Numbered from the stretch's first letter, positions 35,895 through 47,349 are shown. The stretch: DNA of 64,000 nt from Plectosphaerella cucumerina (GCA_020746995.1 JAGPXD010000005.1:3410001-3474000); one strand, 5' to 3'. Notes: a model not told the origin generated them from the letters alone. Made by a program: numbers and translations.

Positions 35895-37789
35895 ATGTCG
35901 TCCCTCTCGCAGGAACGTGAGAGACGCTCCAATGTTCGGAGGACCAACGTCACGGCCTGTGCGAGATGCCGCTCTCGCAAGCAACGTTGCGATCAAAACA
36001 TTCCCGCCTGCTCCAACTGCGAGAGGGCGGGCGCGGAATGTATCAGCACGGACATTGATGGAAGGGTAGCTCCCCGAAGGTACACTCCCCCATCATACCA
36101 ACGCTCCACGGTCGTACAGCACTTCTGACCTGGGTCAACAGCTACATCAAGAGTCTTGAGGACCGAGTTGCCTACCTGGAGACCCAGCTTGCTAGCAGGG
36201 AGTTGATGGACCTGAATTCATCTCCCGGAGGCTTCTTATCAGCGCCTTTGACGACCGAATCACATCTCGATCATGGCCTCAGGGACCCCGTCAATCAGGT
36301 CGCCCTACACTCAATGGAGGGTAACACCTTCGCCAACAGCATTGTTTCTCCCGACGGACAGTCTCTTCTTCGCTCCTTGCTCGTGGAGCCTATCCGAAGC
36401 GTCTCCCAGTCCACACGCCGGTCCGACCACCGCTCCCTCTTGGATGAGCTGCCCTACGAGGCCAGGGCGGGCTTCCCGGGGCCAGACGCAGCCACTCGAC
36501 TGATCGACGCCTATTTCGAGCATTGCGAGTTCTTCTCTCCAGTCATCCCATCCAAAACAGACTTTCTGGCTGCCGTCACGCCCCTGTTCGCCGAGGGCAG
36601 GAGGGGACTGGACACGACAACAACATTGGCCCGCTTCCGCGCCTACATCGTCTTTGCTGTCGCCGTCCTGCTGCTAAACAGGACCGACTCGTCGTTCCCA
36701 GTGTCCCGCGCCGAGGGCTACTTTGCCGTTGCAGTCCAGATCCTCGCCCAGAACCCCGCTATAATCTGTACCGGCGATTTGGAACACCTCTGCAATCTCT
36801 TACTGATTGTGCAGTACAGCTGCTTCGCTTCGAACCTCGCTGCGGCATGGCAATTCATTGGACTGGCGTCACGGCTGGCCATCGAGCTCAACCTGCACGA
36901 CGAGCGCACCAACTCCGGGAGCCTGTCCCCGAGCCAGCTCAACCAGCGAAGGTGGCTATTCTGGGCACTGTACACGAGCGACCGTAACCTCTGCGTCATC
37001 ATTGGAAGGCCTTTCTCCATCCCTGATGAAGCCATCCAGACCCGCTTACCCGACCTACCAGGAGGAAGTTCGCAACGAGCGCCCGCCCTTCACTTGATCA
37101 AACATCGTCTGTTCGAGTCTGAAATTTACACGACCTTGCACCAGAAGAAACCTCTGAATGGTGCGGCCCTCGACCTCTTTTCCTGGAGGGAGGGCATGCG
37201 GCAGAGGTTGAGTGAGTGGGTGGAAACTGCGCCCATCTCATCTGCAGAGACGTCAACTCAATTGGCGCCTTTGGGCATTTTCGAGGCAATTCTCAACAAC
37301 GGCCTGGTCATGCTTTACTATCCGTCGCCGTCATTTCCAAGTCCCTCGGAGCACGACATGTTGATCTTGGCCCGAAGCGCCGCCGAATGCATTCGCACCT
37401 ACAAGGCCACATTTCGCGACGGCCAGCTTCGCTTCTTCTGGCGCACGACGCACAACCTCTTCCGAAGCGGCGTGGCAATGGCCTACTGCGTTCACATCCA
37501 GTCTATGCACAACTACCCAGGACTTAATCAGGCAGACATGATTGCCTCGGTCAACATGTGTGTTTCCATTCTCTGGGCCATGGTGGAGAGATATCCCGCG
37601 GGCAAGGTGTACCGAGATGCCTTCGAGGTCCTTGCCAACTCCGTCCTCAAGTCGGCAGAGACTTTGGCAAGGGGCATGTTGCAGCCGGACGTTTCTTCTC
37701 TTGACCAAGACCCCGCAGCTTTTGCCGATATTGATCTACCCCAGACCGCGGTGGACACGCTATATTGGGGCTTTGGGCTGCTCTCATGA
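35895..37789 (+). CDS. Zn2Cys6 transcription factor with fungal MHR domain
   Basis: Nuclear regulator binding CGG-type sites. Exons 35895-36079 and 36142-37789 (62-nt intron, GTACAC..AACAG) give 610 residues. The zinc cluster lies at about 22-49, with six Cys in the canonical spacing (CARCRSRKQRC, then CSNCERAGAEC). A linker follows and then a coiled coil across the splice (SYIKSLEDRVAYLETQLASR) for dimerisation. The MHR (Fungal_trans) domain spans about 160-400, including WQFIGLASRLAIELNLHDE and RRWLFWALYTSDRNL. It is the first gene of an accessory block and converges on the arylsulfatase gene with only 97 bp between stops. A role as pathway-specific activator of the neighbouring sulfatase, carrier and amidase is inference from position. 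Confidence 0.9.
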
Positions 37790-37886
37790 TATGGCGGAGG
37801 CAAGGCACTGGCTTCGAGGACAATAAGTGTGCATGGCTCACAGGCGCTTCGGTTGCAACTCGTGAATACACTACACTCGGGCTACG

Positions 37887-39227
37887 CTACACCTCCTTGA
37901 GCGGATCCGGAGGCGCCGGGTCACCCTTGAGACTTTTCTGGAACTCGGCCCTGAGTTTGAACATGGGCTGCAGGACCCAGGTGTTAAACGCCAGTATGTC
38001 TGTCTCCTCCTTCGGATCTCTGACAACATTGAACAGGTATGGCGACTCCAACTTGCCGCTCGACTGATTGACCTTCGGCTCCCAGACAAGGTGCAGCTTC
38101 CAGTCCTTCCACTTGATGGCACGGAGCTCCTCCTTGATGTAAAACAGGAAACCCTGACGGGGCGACTCGGCTTCGGACGGCCTTCGGAACAGGGCCGTCT
38201 GATCAACACCGTCGATTGGCCGGTCTGAGGGCACCGTTGTTCCTGTTATGGAGAGGATGCTCGTGAAGAGGTCGGTGACGTGCACGAGGGCGTTGGTGGT
38301 CACCCCGGATGGGACGTGACCAGGCCAGCGGAGGATGAAGGGCACACGAAGGCTGCCTTCCATGGCAGTATGGTAGGTTCCCGACCAAGGGCCGGCGGTG
38401 CCCTTGTACGGTGCCCTGAACTCTGGCCCGTTGTCCGAGGCGAAGATGAGGACCGTGTTGTCCCTGACGCCCAGGGCATCGATGTGATCGAGGATCTCGC
38501 CCACACGGTGGTCCATTTCGGCCATTGAGTCGGCAAAGTCGCCCTGCTTCGTTCTTCCTGCGAAGTCAAGATGGGGCAGTGTCGGGAAGTGAAGATGCAC
38601 GAGCGGGTGGTAGAGGAAGAAAGGCTGCTCTGCCTCTACCTGACGAGAGAGCCAGTCCTTTGACCTCTCGACCAGCATCTCGTCGATCAGCCGGCGCTTC
38701 TCGAGGTCGTAGACGCAGACGTTCTCCGAGGGTTCGCCCGCTCGGCCCTTCATGATATAGGGGAGCTCGGCAATCTCGGGGGTGTACCCAAGGGCGCTTG
38801 TGAACTGCGTCTCGTCGGTGGTCCTTGGTATGCCAAACCACTCGTCGAAGCCCCGATCTGAAGGGTACCGCCCCGGGATGTCGCCGAGGTGCCACTTGCC
38901 GTGGTGGGCCGTGGTGTAGCCGTTCTCCTTCAGGCACTCGGCAAGCGTCTTCTCCCAGGGCGTGAGGCCTTGAGGGAAGCCTGCGGGGACAGACTGGCGA
39001 CATCCTGTGCGTATGGGGTGTCGGCCGGTCATGAGAGCGGACCGCGTTGGAACGCAGTCGCTCTCGACGTTGAAGTTGTGGAAGAGCAGGCCCTCAGTGG
39101 CCAGCTTGTCGATACGTGGCGTCGCAGCTCCGCGAAGCTCACCGCCGCCGTAGCAGCCAAGCTCACCCCAGCCGAGGTTGTCGGCGAGGATGAGGACGAC
39201 ATTGGGGCGTGTCGGGTCTTTGGACAT
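37887..39227 (-). CDS. Cytosolic arylsulfatase (sulfatase family S1), formylglycine Cys type
   Basis: Hydrolyses sulfate esters. Single exon, 446 residues. The active-site motif is CVPTRSALMTGRH with Cys58 as the residue converted to formylglycine (C-x-P-x-R). Metal ligands are in LADNLGWGELG (Asp16, Asn17) and FASDNGPE; HHGKWHLGD supplies conserved Lys/His. There is no signal peptide, since the ORF opens straight into the first metal-binding strand (MSKDPTRPNVVLILADN), so it should act inside the cell on an imported or intracellular sulfate ester. Activity needs a formylglycine-generating enzyme encoded elsewhere. It is divergently transcribed from the MFS carrier across a 485-bp promoter region, suggesting that the two are co-regulated and the carrier feeds the enzyme. 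Confidence 0.92.
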   Translation of the reverse strand: MSKDPTRPNVVLILADNLGWGELGCYGGGELRGAATPRIDKLATEGLLFHNFNVESDCVPTRSALMTGRHPIRTGCRQSVPAGFPQGLTPWEKTLAECLKENGYTTAHHGKWHLGDIPGRYPSDRGFDEWFGIPRTTDETQFTSALGYTPEIAELPYIMKGRAGEPSENVCVYDLEKRRLIDEMLVERSKDWLSRQVEAEQPFFLYHPLVHLHFPTLPHLDFAGRTKQGDFADSMAEMDHRVGEILDHIDALGVRDNTVLIFASDNGPEFRAPYKGTAGPWSGTYHTAMEGSLRVPFILRWPGHVPSGVTTNALVHVTDLFTSILSITGTTVPSDRPIDGVDQTALFRRPSEAESPRQGFLFYIKEELRAIKWKDWKLHLVWEPKVNQSSGKLESPYLFNVVRDPKEETDILAFNTWVLQPMFKLRAEFQKSLKGDPAPPDPLKEV

Positions 39228-39712
39228 TGCTGCTGCAAGTGCTGTTTGGCTTCGGTGGCAAGTGCTGCTGAGCTTTGGCTGCCAGTGCTGACCTTGTTCT
39301 TAACCATGAGTTGATGAGAGGAGAGAGAAACGGCAGAAAAGAGGACGGACGCGACTCCCCGAAACGAAAGGTCCGGTGTCGTGATCGAGTGTTCATGGAT
39401 CAGTCGGGGCCGATGCCGACGCCGGAGCCGCTAACGCTCACCTCCGACGGCCACCGCCGAAGACTATCGCGACCCATCCCGGCGCAGTCTTCCTGTGGCA
39501 CACCTCCGTCGCTCACCACCGACCGACCATCACCATTGCTTCGAAAGCTTCATGACGTGCTCAGTACCATGCATCACGACACTGAAGAGATTGTGATAGT
39601 AGCAGAAGCAGGCTGTCAGGAGTGTCCGGCCAAGTGGCGGGTATATCTATGCCGTCTGCTCCCGTTGAACAGAAATTTGATGAACTCACCATCCATCCAT
39701 TGTTCTTCAATC
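39228..39712. promoter_or_regulatory. Bidirectional promoter, arylsulfatase / MFS carrier
   Basis: 485 bp between divergent starts. It carries two GATA-type sites in HGATAR form (CGATAG on the minus strand near 39461; TGATAG on plus near 39593). Co-regulation is inferred from the shared intergenic region. Confidence 0.45.
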
Positions 39713-41265
39713 ATGTCAAAAGCATCCATCGACGAGTCGCGGCCCGAGCCTATCGGCAGGGTCAGCAAAGAGAATCAGGATGTCACGCTCAAGGATGTGT
39801 CTCCTGAGCCAGAATGGTCACCCGAAGAGGAGCGCGCCGCTGTCAGGAAGTAAGTCTGCGCCTCAATCGAGACCAAAGAGCGTACTAACCTATCAGACTT
39901 GATCTATACCTCATGCCCCTGCTCGTCGCCGGCTTCTTTGTGCTCCAGCTCGACCGGAGCAACATGAGTAACGCCATGACGGACACCATCGTGGAAGACC
40001 TCGGCATCACCCGCAACGACGTCAACCTAGGCTCTCAGCTCATGTCGGCCGGCATCATCATTGCCGAAATCCCATCCAACATTGTTCTGCAGCGGCTCGG
40101 CGCGCCCATCTGGCTTACATTCCAGATGTTCTTCTGGGGTACCATTGCCCTGACGCAGGCGTGGTGCACCAACCTCAACTCGTTCCTGGCTACACGATTT
40201 CTGCTGGGTTTCTTCGAGGGCGGTTACATCCCAGGCGGCCAGTACATGCTGGCCCTGTTCTTCACGCGCGAGGAACTTGGACTAAGGACGGCCGTGTTCT
40301 ACTTTGGTAATTACGCGGCAACGGCGACAGGATCGCTCATCGCGGCGGGAATCCTGAATATGGGTGGTGTTATGGGCATGGCTGGCTGGCAGTGGCTGTT
40401 CATCATCGAAGGAGCCATCACGCTCGTCGTCTTCCTGTCATTCATGGCCTTCCTCCCTCGCAGCCCGGGACGTACAGCGCCTGTCCACGGGCGTTTCGAC
40501 TTCTTCAACGAACGCGAGCGACACATTCTTCGCGCTCGCATCCTGGCGGACGATGTGACCAAGGGCGCCGATAAGGCTCACATCACGCTGCGCAATTTGG
40601 GCGAGGCGCTCCTCGACTACCGACTATGGATGCACATGGGCCTCAACGTGGTGGCGCTGGCACCAAAGGGCGGCCTGCAGCTTTATGGGCCGACCATTAT
40701 CAAGAGCCTGGGCTTCTCGCGGACACACGCCAATCTCCTCAACGCCGTGAGCAGCGTGCTTGTCATCGCGCTTTCATGGATAATCTCCGCTGCATCTGAC
40801 CGCACACATCTTCGCGGGCTGTGGTGCATGGTCGCCTTTGCGTGGTCCATCATCTTCGCTGGCGCTCTCTTCGGACTTCCCGTGGGAACGGACAAGTGGG
40901 CGCGGTACGCCGTGTTCACGCTGCTGAGCGGTGGTAACGCGCTTTCGCAGGGGCTGAACGACGCGTGGGTTAGTATTAACGCCGTACGGCCTTCGAACCG
41001 CAGCATCGGGCTTGCCCTGGCGGTCATGGGGAGCAACATGGGAGGGCTCGCGGGTAGCCAGCTGTTTCGGGACGATGATGCGCCGAGATACTCGAGGGCG
41101 TTCCTGGCGATTTTGCTGTTGTATGCCTCTGCTATTCCTATTTCCGCGGCGGTCATGGGGGTGTATTGGAGGGCGAACAGGAGGTTGGCGCGGGGCGATG
41201 AGGTTAAAGTTAGCGGGCAGGTGGTGGAGAAGCCTACGGGAGGGAGGAAGAGGTTCGAGATGTAG
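39713..41265 (+). CDS. MFS anion:cation symporter (Dal5/Tna1-like carrier)
   Basis: Plasma-membrane proton symporter of the Dal5 (allantoate permease) family, which imports small organic anions, vitamins and amides. Exons 39713-39849 and 39897-41265 (47-nt intron with CTAAC branch) give 501 residues. The frame is open upstream to 39275, but MSKASIDESR at 39713 gives the usual 40-50-residue cytosolic head. About 12 membrane helices are visible. Family motifs: RKLDLYLMPLL, LQLDRSNMSNA, DVNLGSQLMSAG, PSNIVLQRLG, RFLLGFFEGGYIPG and GWQWLFIIEGA. It converges with amidase 1 (104 bp between stops). Its last ~45 codons and 3' flank reappear in damaged form downstream of amidase 2. The substrate is unknown; the neighbours point to an amide or sulfated organic acid. 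Confidence 0.92.
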
Positions 41266-41369
41266 GATACTATACTATGTGACTGTTACGGATGGGTACA
41301 TTTAGTCCCCCGTCCGATTACGGAGACTTCTCTTCTCTGTGTGAGAAGTCTAGATGATATTGATCTGGT

Positions 41370-43132
41370 CTAAGATGCAACTTTGCTTAGAAGACCAGCC
41401 CCCGTTGGCACTTCCATCTTTCCCAAATCCTGCATTGTGCTCATGAAATCCGACGTCAATGTAGCATCTTCAGGTACCTGGCCCGATTGCACTTCCTTGT
41501 CCGTGTACTTGGTCCAGTCAAACGTCGACTCCCAGGCCTGTCCGACCTGAAGAACCTTCTTCTCCTGCCACATGCCGCCGACAATCTGCATCCCGACAGG
41601 AAGCAAGGTCCGCTCGTCATCAGCTGCGGGCGCGAGTCCAACAGGCAAGGACATTGCCGGGTGGCCGGTGACATTGAACACGGCCGTGTTGGAAGTCAGT
41701 CCAATGCTTGGTTCGAATGAACCGAGCACGGAATCGCGAGGTCCATGGCGCGGAGCCACGAATGGTGTTGTAGGCATGACGATGACATCGTAAGAGCGCA
41801 ACACGTCATCGTACGCATCCCTCAACTTTCGGCCAATGTTGACGGTCTTGCTGTAGAGCCCCGGGAACTTGTCCATGAGGTATAACCCGTTGATCACCGT
41901 GTTCTTGGTGGAGGGAAACAGCTTTTGGAAGTTGGCGTCGAGCCATGGCAGCCTGGCCTCGTCAAACTCGGTGAGGTGCAGGCCGCGTTGACCGTATCCT
42001 CGCCCCAGGATGCCCATCGCACCGGCAAGGCGTTGTTGGATGGTCCAGATCGAGGGGCCTTCCAGGTGGGATGGAATGGACACAACTTCGACGACGGCAC
42101 CAAGCGCTGCCAGTCCTCTAGTTGCGGCAATGACGCAGGCTCTGACACCTGGCTGAACGACGGGTTGATCGAAGCCCTCCTGCAGAACGGCGACTCTGAC
42201 GCCGTCCAGTCTGGTTGAAGTGGACAGTATGTTGGAATAGTTGAAGGATCCATGAGGCCCAGCTCCCACGGACTTTCCATCAATGTTGTCATAGCCGGCC
42301 ACAGCATCAAGGCAGATGGCGATGTCGGCGACAGACCTAGCCAAAGGACCCGCATGGTCATTGATGGGATCGCCTGATGTGATGCCAGTGTATGGAACCA
42401 AGCCGTGCGTCGGCTTGAGCCCGACACAGCCGCAAAGGGATGAAGGAACCCGAATGCTGCCGCCTTGATCCGTCCCCAGCGCCAGGTCAATGAGTCCGGA
42501 CGCCACCAAAGCGGCGCCTCCAGAGGTGCTGCCGCCGGCCGAATAGCCCGTCCGATGGGGGTTCTCAACGGTGCCCTGAGCACTAGTAAAAGAAGACGTC
42601 GAGTTGCAGAAATGTTCGCAAGTCGCAGTACCCAGGATATCGGCCCCTTCGTCGAGGACCCGCGTGACGACTGTCGCATCGGTGGTCGGAGTCCAGGCCG
42701 GGAATGCGTCGCTGCCGAAGAACTGAGGAACACCAGCGACTGCAATACAGTCCTTCACGCAAACTGTCTTTCCTTTGAGAGCGGAACCCGAAGCGCTACC
42801 CTTGATCAGAAAGCGATGCGCCCAGGCGTTGCCGAGGACTTGTTCGTCTTCAGAGGGAAGACGGACATTTTCTCGAGGATACCGCTTGAGGTCCGGGGTA
42901 GGCTGGTAGTCTGGCAAGCTCAGGACCCTCTTGGCACATTCGTGAACGGCGGCAAGTAGTCGTTCGTAGTCTCCAGACTCATCCGGCTTGATTGTCAGGC
43001 CGAGAGGTGCAAGGACCTTCTCGGCATCTCCCTGGCGGACCGGGTTGTCGCTATGAGCCACGTCAGTATGAGTCTTCAAGCCTGTTGGAGAGTGCTTTCT
43101 CACGTTGAAATGTCTTTGAAGAAAACCGACAT
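41370..43132 (-). CDS. Amidase-signature hydrolase 1
   Basis: Cytosolic enzyme that hydrolyses carboxamides to acid plus ammonia. Exons 43132-43104 and 43050-41370 give 569 residues. The large exon by itself begins with GTG. A 53-nt intron (GTGAGA..CATAG, branch CTGAC) joins MSVFFKDIST to DNPVRQG and supplies the ATG. The catalytic triad is intact: Lys109 (VCVKDCIAV), cis-Ser184 (AGGSTSGGAALV) and Ser208 (LGTDQGGSIRVP). The Ser-Ser spacing of 24 matches FAAH-type amidases, with Thr inserted after the cis-Ser. There is no signal peptide. It belongs to a different subfamily from amidase 2. Its promoter carries three stacked inverted repeats. Confidence 0.92.
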
Positions 43133-43241
43133 GATTACACTCGTCAATCGCTGTTATGGAGCCGAGAATGTACGTGTGCTGTCTCCCAGTGTGCTGCCCA
43201 GGTTCGTGAAGATTGTCGTCGCGAGCTGGAATTTCGCTTGG

Positions 43242-43282
43242 TTCGATTGAAACTCGGCCTGGGGTATTTCAATCGAATACCC
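43242..43282. repeat. Nested inverted repeats in the amidase 1 promoter
   Basis: Perfect 11-bp arms TTCGATTGAAA (43242-43252) and TTTCAATCGAA (43267-43277), overlapped by a second perfect pair GGGTATT (43262-43268) and AATACCC (43276-43282). About 110-150 bp upstream of the amidase 1 ATG, a position suited to a regulator-binding site. Confidence 0.8.
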
Positions 43283-43397
43283 AACATCTCTTAACTTTAT
43301 TCTTCATGCCGAGAGGCGACAACATCCGAATGGATCCGTTTGGAGCATGGCTGTCCACGGTATTCGCTGTGATTTCCTGCCCCAAGGCTGTAACCCC

Positions 43398-43423
43398 GAG
43401 TCGGGGTTCGGGAACCCCGACTC
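43398..43423. repeat. 26-bp near-perfect palindrome in the amidase 1 promoter
   Basis: Arms GAGTCGGGGTTC and GAACCCCGACTC (12 bp each, perfect) around a GG centre. It contains a CGG-N12-CCG pair, a layout like Zn2Cys6 dimer sites. Located about 265-290 bp upstream of the ATG. Confidence 0.8.
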
Positions 43424-43651
43424 CAAGAACTGCCGTGTTGGAGACGACTTGGAGGCTTGTCTAGTAACCTCCAAAACGGAGTGGGGTTCCAGGTTGGAGA
43501 GAAAGGGAGGGAGGGGGGCGCAAGCCAAAAGGCGCCGCCTCATGCTCCAGGGTCCGACGGCAACATCCTAGCAGGACGGGCATTTTCGATGTAGGCTCGC
43601 TGTTCGGGTACCGGATTGAACATCAGTATCGCCCAGTTTCTCTGAGCAGGC

Positions 43652-46399
43652 CTAGCCCGGAAGGTTCGCTCCATGACCTTGCAGAATGAGCTCCCGATAC
43701 TCTCGCAAACTTTGTCCCATGATGTTGATAAACGGCCACTGGGTGTTGCTTTTGAAGAAGTGTGCCCAGATCATCAGAACAGCAAGGCCCAGACTGCGCG
43801 GCTCTCGCTGGACGCATCCACCGTACTCTTCGGGCTCAAAGTCAACGGTCATGCAAGCCTCGTCGACTATACACCAGACCCAGTGCAGAATGCGATCTTC
43901 GCTGTCTGCGGCATGTCAGCATGCTTCGATGCCCAGGGAGCATTATCACATACCTGTCAAGGGCGTCGTGGTGATGGTCTCCGTCAGCGAGAAGAGCCAC
44001 TTGCTTAAGAGAACGGCGCACTCAAGGCCAGCCAGAGAGTGCCTGACGCTCCAGAAAAAGGCTTGGCTGCGAGCGACGCGGTCAACGCCTAGCCTGACGG
44101 GGATACTTAGCATATGGGTCGAGTACAGCAGCGCGGTGACGACGCCATCACTCCGGTGAACTGCGGGAGATTGTGCAATGGCGTGTGCAATGCGCTTTGG
44201 ATCGCGAGTTTCAAGCAGCCGGTATGGTCCGAGATGCAGATATATCCGAACATATGCTAACCCAAGCAGAGAGCTCGAAGTGAATGGAATGGGTCCATTC
44301 TCGTTGTTGGGGTCCAGAGTCGATTCTGGAGCTTGCTGCCAGCCCGATGTCCACGAACGAAGGCCGCTTCTGTTGACTTGATCAGTATGTGACCCCCGCC
44401 TGCGTCAGAGATGACTTACTCTAATTTGTCCACTTCCTCAGCAGGTAGTTGTGTGGAGTGATCCATGACGGGAAGGCATAGATCTCTGACAATGTAGATG
44501 CGTTGCAGAAGGCCGTGGAGCAGCACGTAGTTGCCGAGTGGCGTCGGGATTGGATCCAAAGCGCCAGTGCCGTCCCCAGGCTTCTTCAACAACAGTGAAA
44601 GTGCATGTTGGAAGAGGAGTTGCTGTTTTGACGTCTCGCGGCGGGCAAGCTGCCACTGAGATGGGCTCGAAGCTTTCCATTCTTTGGTGGAACATGGTAG
44701 CCTGAGATTGATCTCATTGCTGCGCAGGACGGGATATACGTTGTATGCAATGCTGTGGGTATGGAGGAAGGAGAAGGCGATTAGTTTGGCGCGTCGAACA
44801 GATTCTTGATGAACCCATGACTCCCAGGCTGACTGCGAAGCGCTGTTATCATCCGAAAATGCGTCTGGGCTCTCCTCTCCGAGTCCAACGTCACGCAAAA
44901 CTTGGGCAAGGAGTCCTTGCAAAGTGAAAGCTTCTTGGAGAAGCGAGACCTTTGGCTCCCAGGTGGCGTAGCCCATGAGGAGAACGAGGGCACGAACTGT
45001 TTCGATGGGCTCCCATGAGCCCCAGTCTCTCGATGGTTGTGGTGTGACTTGTTCGGTTCGCAGAGCACCTTTGAAGGGTGACGGGTCTTGGAGGCCCAGA
45101 TAGGACCGGCTTTTCGGGCCAATCTTGTCAGCCTCATGTCGGATTCTTTCCACAAGTATGGCTTGGCCTGCGTGAAACAGCCTTTCGGAATTGCGTCGCT
45201 CGAAACAATACTGGCTTCCCAGAGCGGCGATGCCGAGTATCAATTCCAGGGAGTGGTCTGATATCCGCCAGCTTGGGGCATGGATAAAAGGCATATGGGA
45301 ATGGAATCCCTCGAAGAAGGAAGTCACATAACGCGTCAGTGCATGACGAGATGGAAACTTGAAAGCTGGATCCAACACATCGCGAAAGGTTTCAGTTGCG
45401 ACAATGAGGCGGGCGCGCTGCTCATCAGTCACTCGAAACGGTTGAGAGTCACCGTCTTGGGACCGAGGGCCTGATACTTGTCAGATGAAGCTACCTCTTC
45501 GCAGCTGTTATTGGACCTGACTTACTGGAGTCGGTGAGATCGTGGGGCATACAATTCTTCGCTGGCGCCGATGGGAGCCAAGAGCTGAAAGGTGTGCCTG
45601 TCCGCTGCGACCGCGTGAGACTCTCATCGTCTGTGTCGCGTAATGACGGATCGAGGGTGTCGTCTTTTTCCGGGCCGTGGAAGTACGGGCTCCATTCTGC
45701 GGGCAGTCCGACGCCATCTAGGAAATTGGCGAACTCGCGGAACTGGGCATCGAATCCTGTGCCGACGCCGTCAACAGCACTGTTGTCGAAGAAGTGAGGA
45801 GGCAGGATGTTCTGCTGATACGCCTGGGATGCCATGTCTCCATTTCCGTGATTAAGAGAACACATGACTGCTGGAGTTTGAACTTGGTGCTGCTGGATTG
45901 GACGTGGCCATTGTGTCGGATCCACACCCGTGGTGGTAGCAGCTGAGGCAGTGGTGGTGTTGGTGAGCTGATGGTCCGCGGATGGGCCTGGAGCAGGTGC
46001 GGATGGCGTCGGGTTCTCCTCCGGGGGAATGTCCTCGTGCGATGTGATCCGTTGATGGCGAGTCAAGAGGTCTCGCCGGGTAAAAGCAGCTCCGCAATGA
46101 CAGATGAATGGCTTCTCTTTGGTGTCTGGGGGTAGGCCGCATCAGCCATCAGATCGTTGAGAGGTGAGCCCGGTCGGGGTACGCTTGGGGAGTATCCCAG
46201 AATCCCTGTCTCCTATCCACAGTATGAGGAACGGCTCTTGGTACTTACGAGTGCGCACATGTCTTTCCATATGCTCAGTTCGTTTGAACGTGCGTCCACA
46301 ATGCGGACATTCGCGGGCCCCCGTCACAGACTTGGTTCGTCGTCTGCGCTTGGTTGGAGACACTGGCTGACGCTGCTGTGCGTCGCCGTGGGACAACAT
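43652..46399 (-). CDS. C2H2 zinc-finger plus fungal MHR transcription factor
   Basis: Five exons: 46399-46249, 46125-45526, 45470-44420, 44369-43954, 43905-43652; 823 residues. The first open codon (46405) is GTG; ATG at 46399 is used. Two zinc fingers lie near residues 30-80: CPHCGRTFKRTEHMERHVRTH, spanning the first splice, and ICHCGAAFTRRDLLTRH, where the Cys pair is C-x-C rather than C-x-x-C. The linker is Ser/Thr/Gln-rich. The MHR-type regulatory domain starts near 250 (VTDEQRARLIV, FHSHMPFIHAPSWRI) and runs to the C-terminus (LGLAYVRIYLHLGPYRLLE, RSQAFFWSVRHSL, AVLLSKWLFSLTET). The pairing resembles Adr1/Klf1-type regulators of carbon or nitrogen catabolism. It lies between amidase 1 and the AAAP transporter, so local regulation is plausible. 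Confidence 0.88.
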
Positions 46400-46942
46400 C
46401 TCCACGGAACTTGAAGGGGTGCTCCACCGGCAGGCCAGTTGGAGAGATGTTGGAGGTGGAAGAGAGATCCGGGGTGAGACGTGGGACGGGGCCTTGGGGC
46501 ATTTTGGCTTTTAGAGGCCAACCTGGAAACCTGGTATTGGGGTCGGCGCTAGAACGGCGCTCATGTCAATCGGAGTCGTGCTATGAATCGCAAGTGTACT
46601 TGGATCCGGGTTTATCGAGAACCGGACAGTACAGGCCGACGCAGTCTTGTTCGTCTGCTCGACGCAGGACTCGTGCGTTTAAGGGCATGCTCTCGTAGTC
46701 GACGGCGGGTACATTATCAATAGGCATTGACGGCTGTGTCTGATCGTCTCTAATGGTGGCATCTCGTGAGATGCAGCAAAGGCTCGTACCGGTGTCAATG
46801 TTGCAGCAATGGGGCGTCGAATGTCACTGTGAAAGAAGGACCCCGCGACTCAAGTGGACTCGGAGGAGGAAGGATGTGAGGTGGATAAGATAAGAACGCC
46901 GCACGGACCACTGTGACGCGGGGTTGGATGTGGGCCGACTGA
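46400..46942. other. Promoter region of the C2H2 factor
   Basis: Upstream of the minus-strand factor and of the relic at 46943. No other feature seen. Confidence 0.45.
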
Positions 46943-47349
46943 TCAGCTCGTCACTTCAATCGCCAGGCACCGCCCTTGCCTTTCCTCAAACACCCAGGCC
47001 AGGCGACCAAGTACGAACTCGAGAACATCGTCACAGTGCAGTCAGGAATCTCAGGTAAAGCTGATGCTACTACCGATGGCTCGATTCCATAGCTAACCAA
47101 TGTTCAGTCTTGCAGGAGTTGGTCTTCCAGTTCAAGACACTTCCCACGCCCGACTCGGACCCGTACTTCGATCTCCTCTCCACCATCGAGGCAGAAGTCC
47201 TCAAGCCTGTCGACCTTCTCTCGCCCATCTCCTCGAAAGCCTCGTTCTCCGAAACCTTGCATCCCACCACAAGCACAACAGAGCTCTATAGACTGTCCGA
47301 CACTACAATGCGACTCCCCCCGTGCCTGGGGGCTGTCGCGGAGATGTGA
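46943..47349 (+). pseudogene. Possible 5'-truncated gene relic, unknown family
   Basis: An open stretch from 46943 (just after a TGA) contains KYELENIVTVQSGIS. It can splice over 47055-47108 (GTAAAG..TTCAG) to VLQELVFQFKTLPTPDSDPY and on to a stop at 47349. Third codon positions are strongly C/G-ending, as in real genes of this window, yet no ATG exists in frame. I recognise no domain. It could be the tail of a decayed gene, or a gene with an undetected 5' exon. Confidence 0.35.

Larger units (their letters stand above)
43133..43651. promoter_or_regulatory. Amidase 1 upstream region
   Basis: 519 bp between the amidase 1 start and the stop of the C2H2 factor. It contains the inverted repeats at 43242-43282 and 43398-43423 listed separately. 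No coding signal. Confidence 0.55.

Noticed and set aside
43101..43103. Amidase 1 start at 43103
   Set aside because: The codon is GTG inside an intron; a 29-nt first exon with ATG at 43132 fits.
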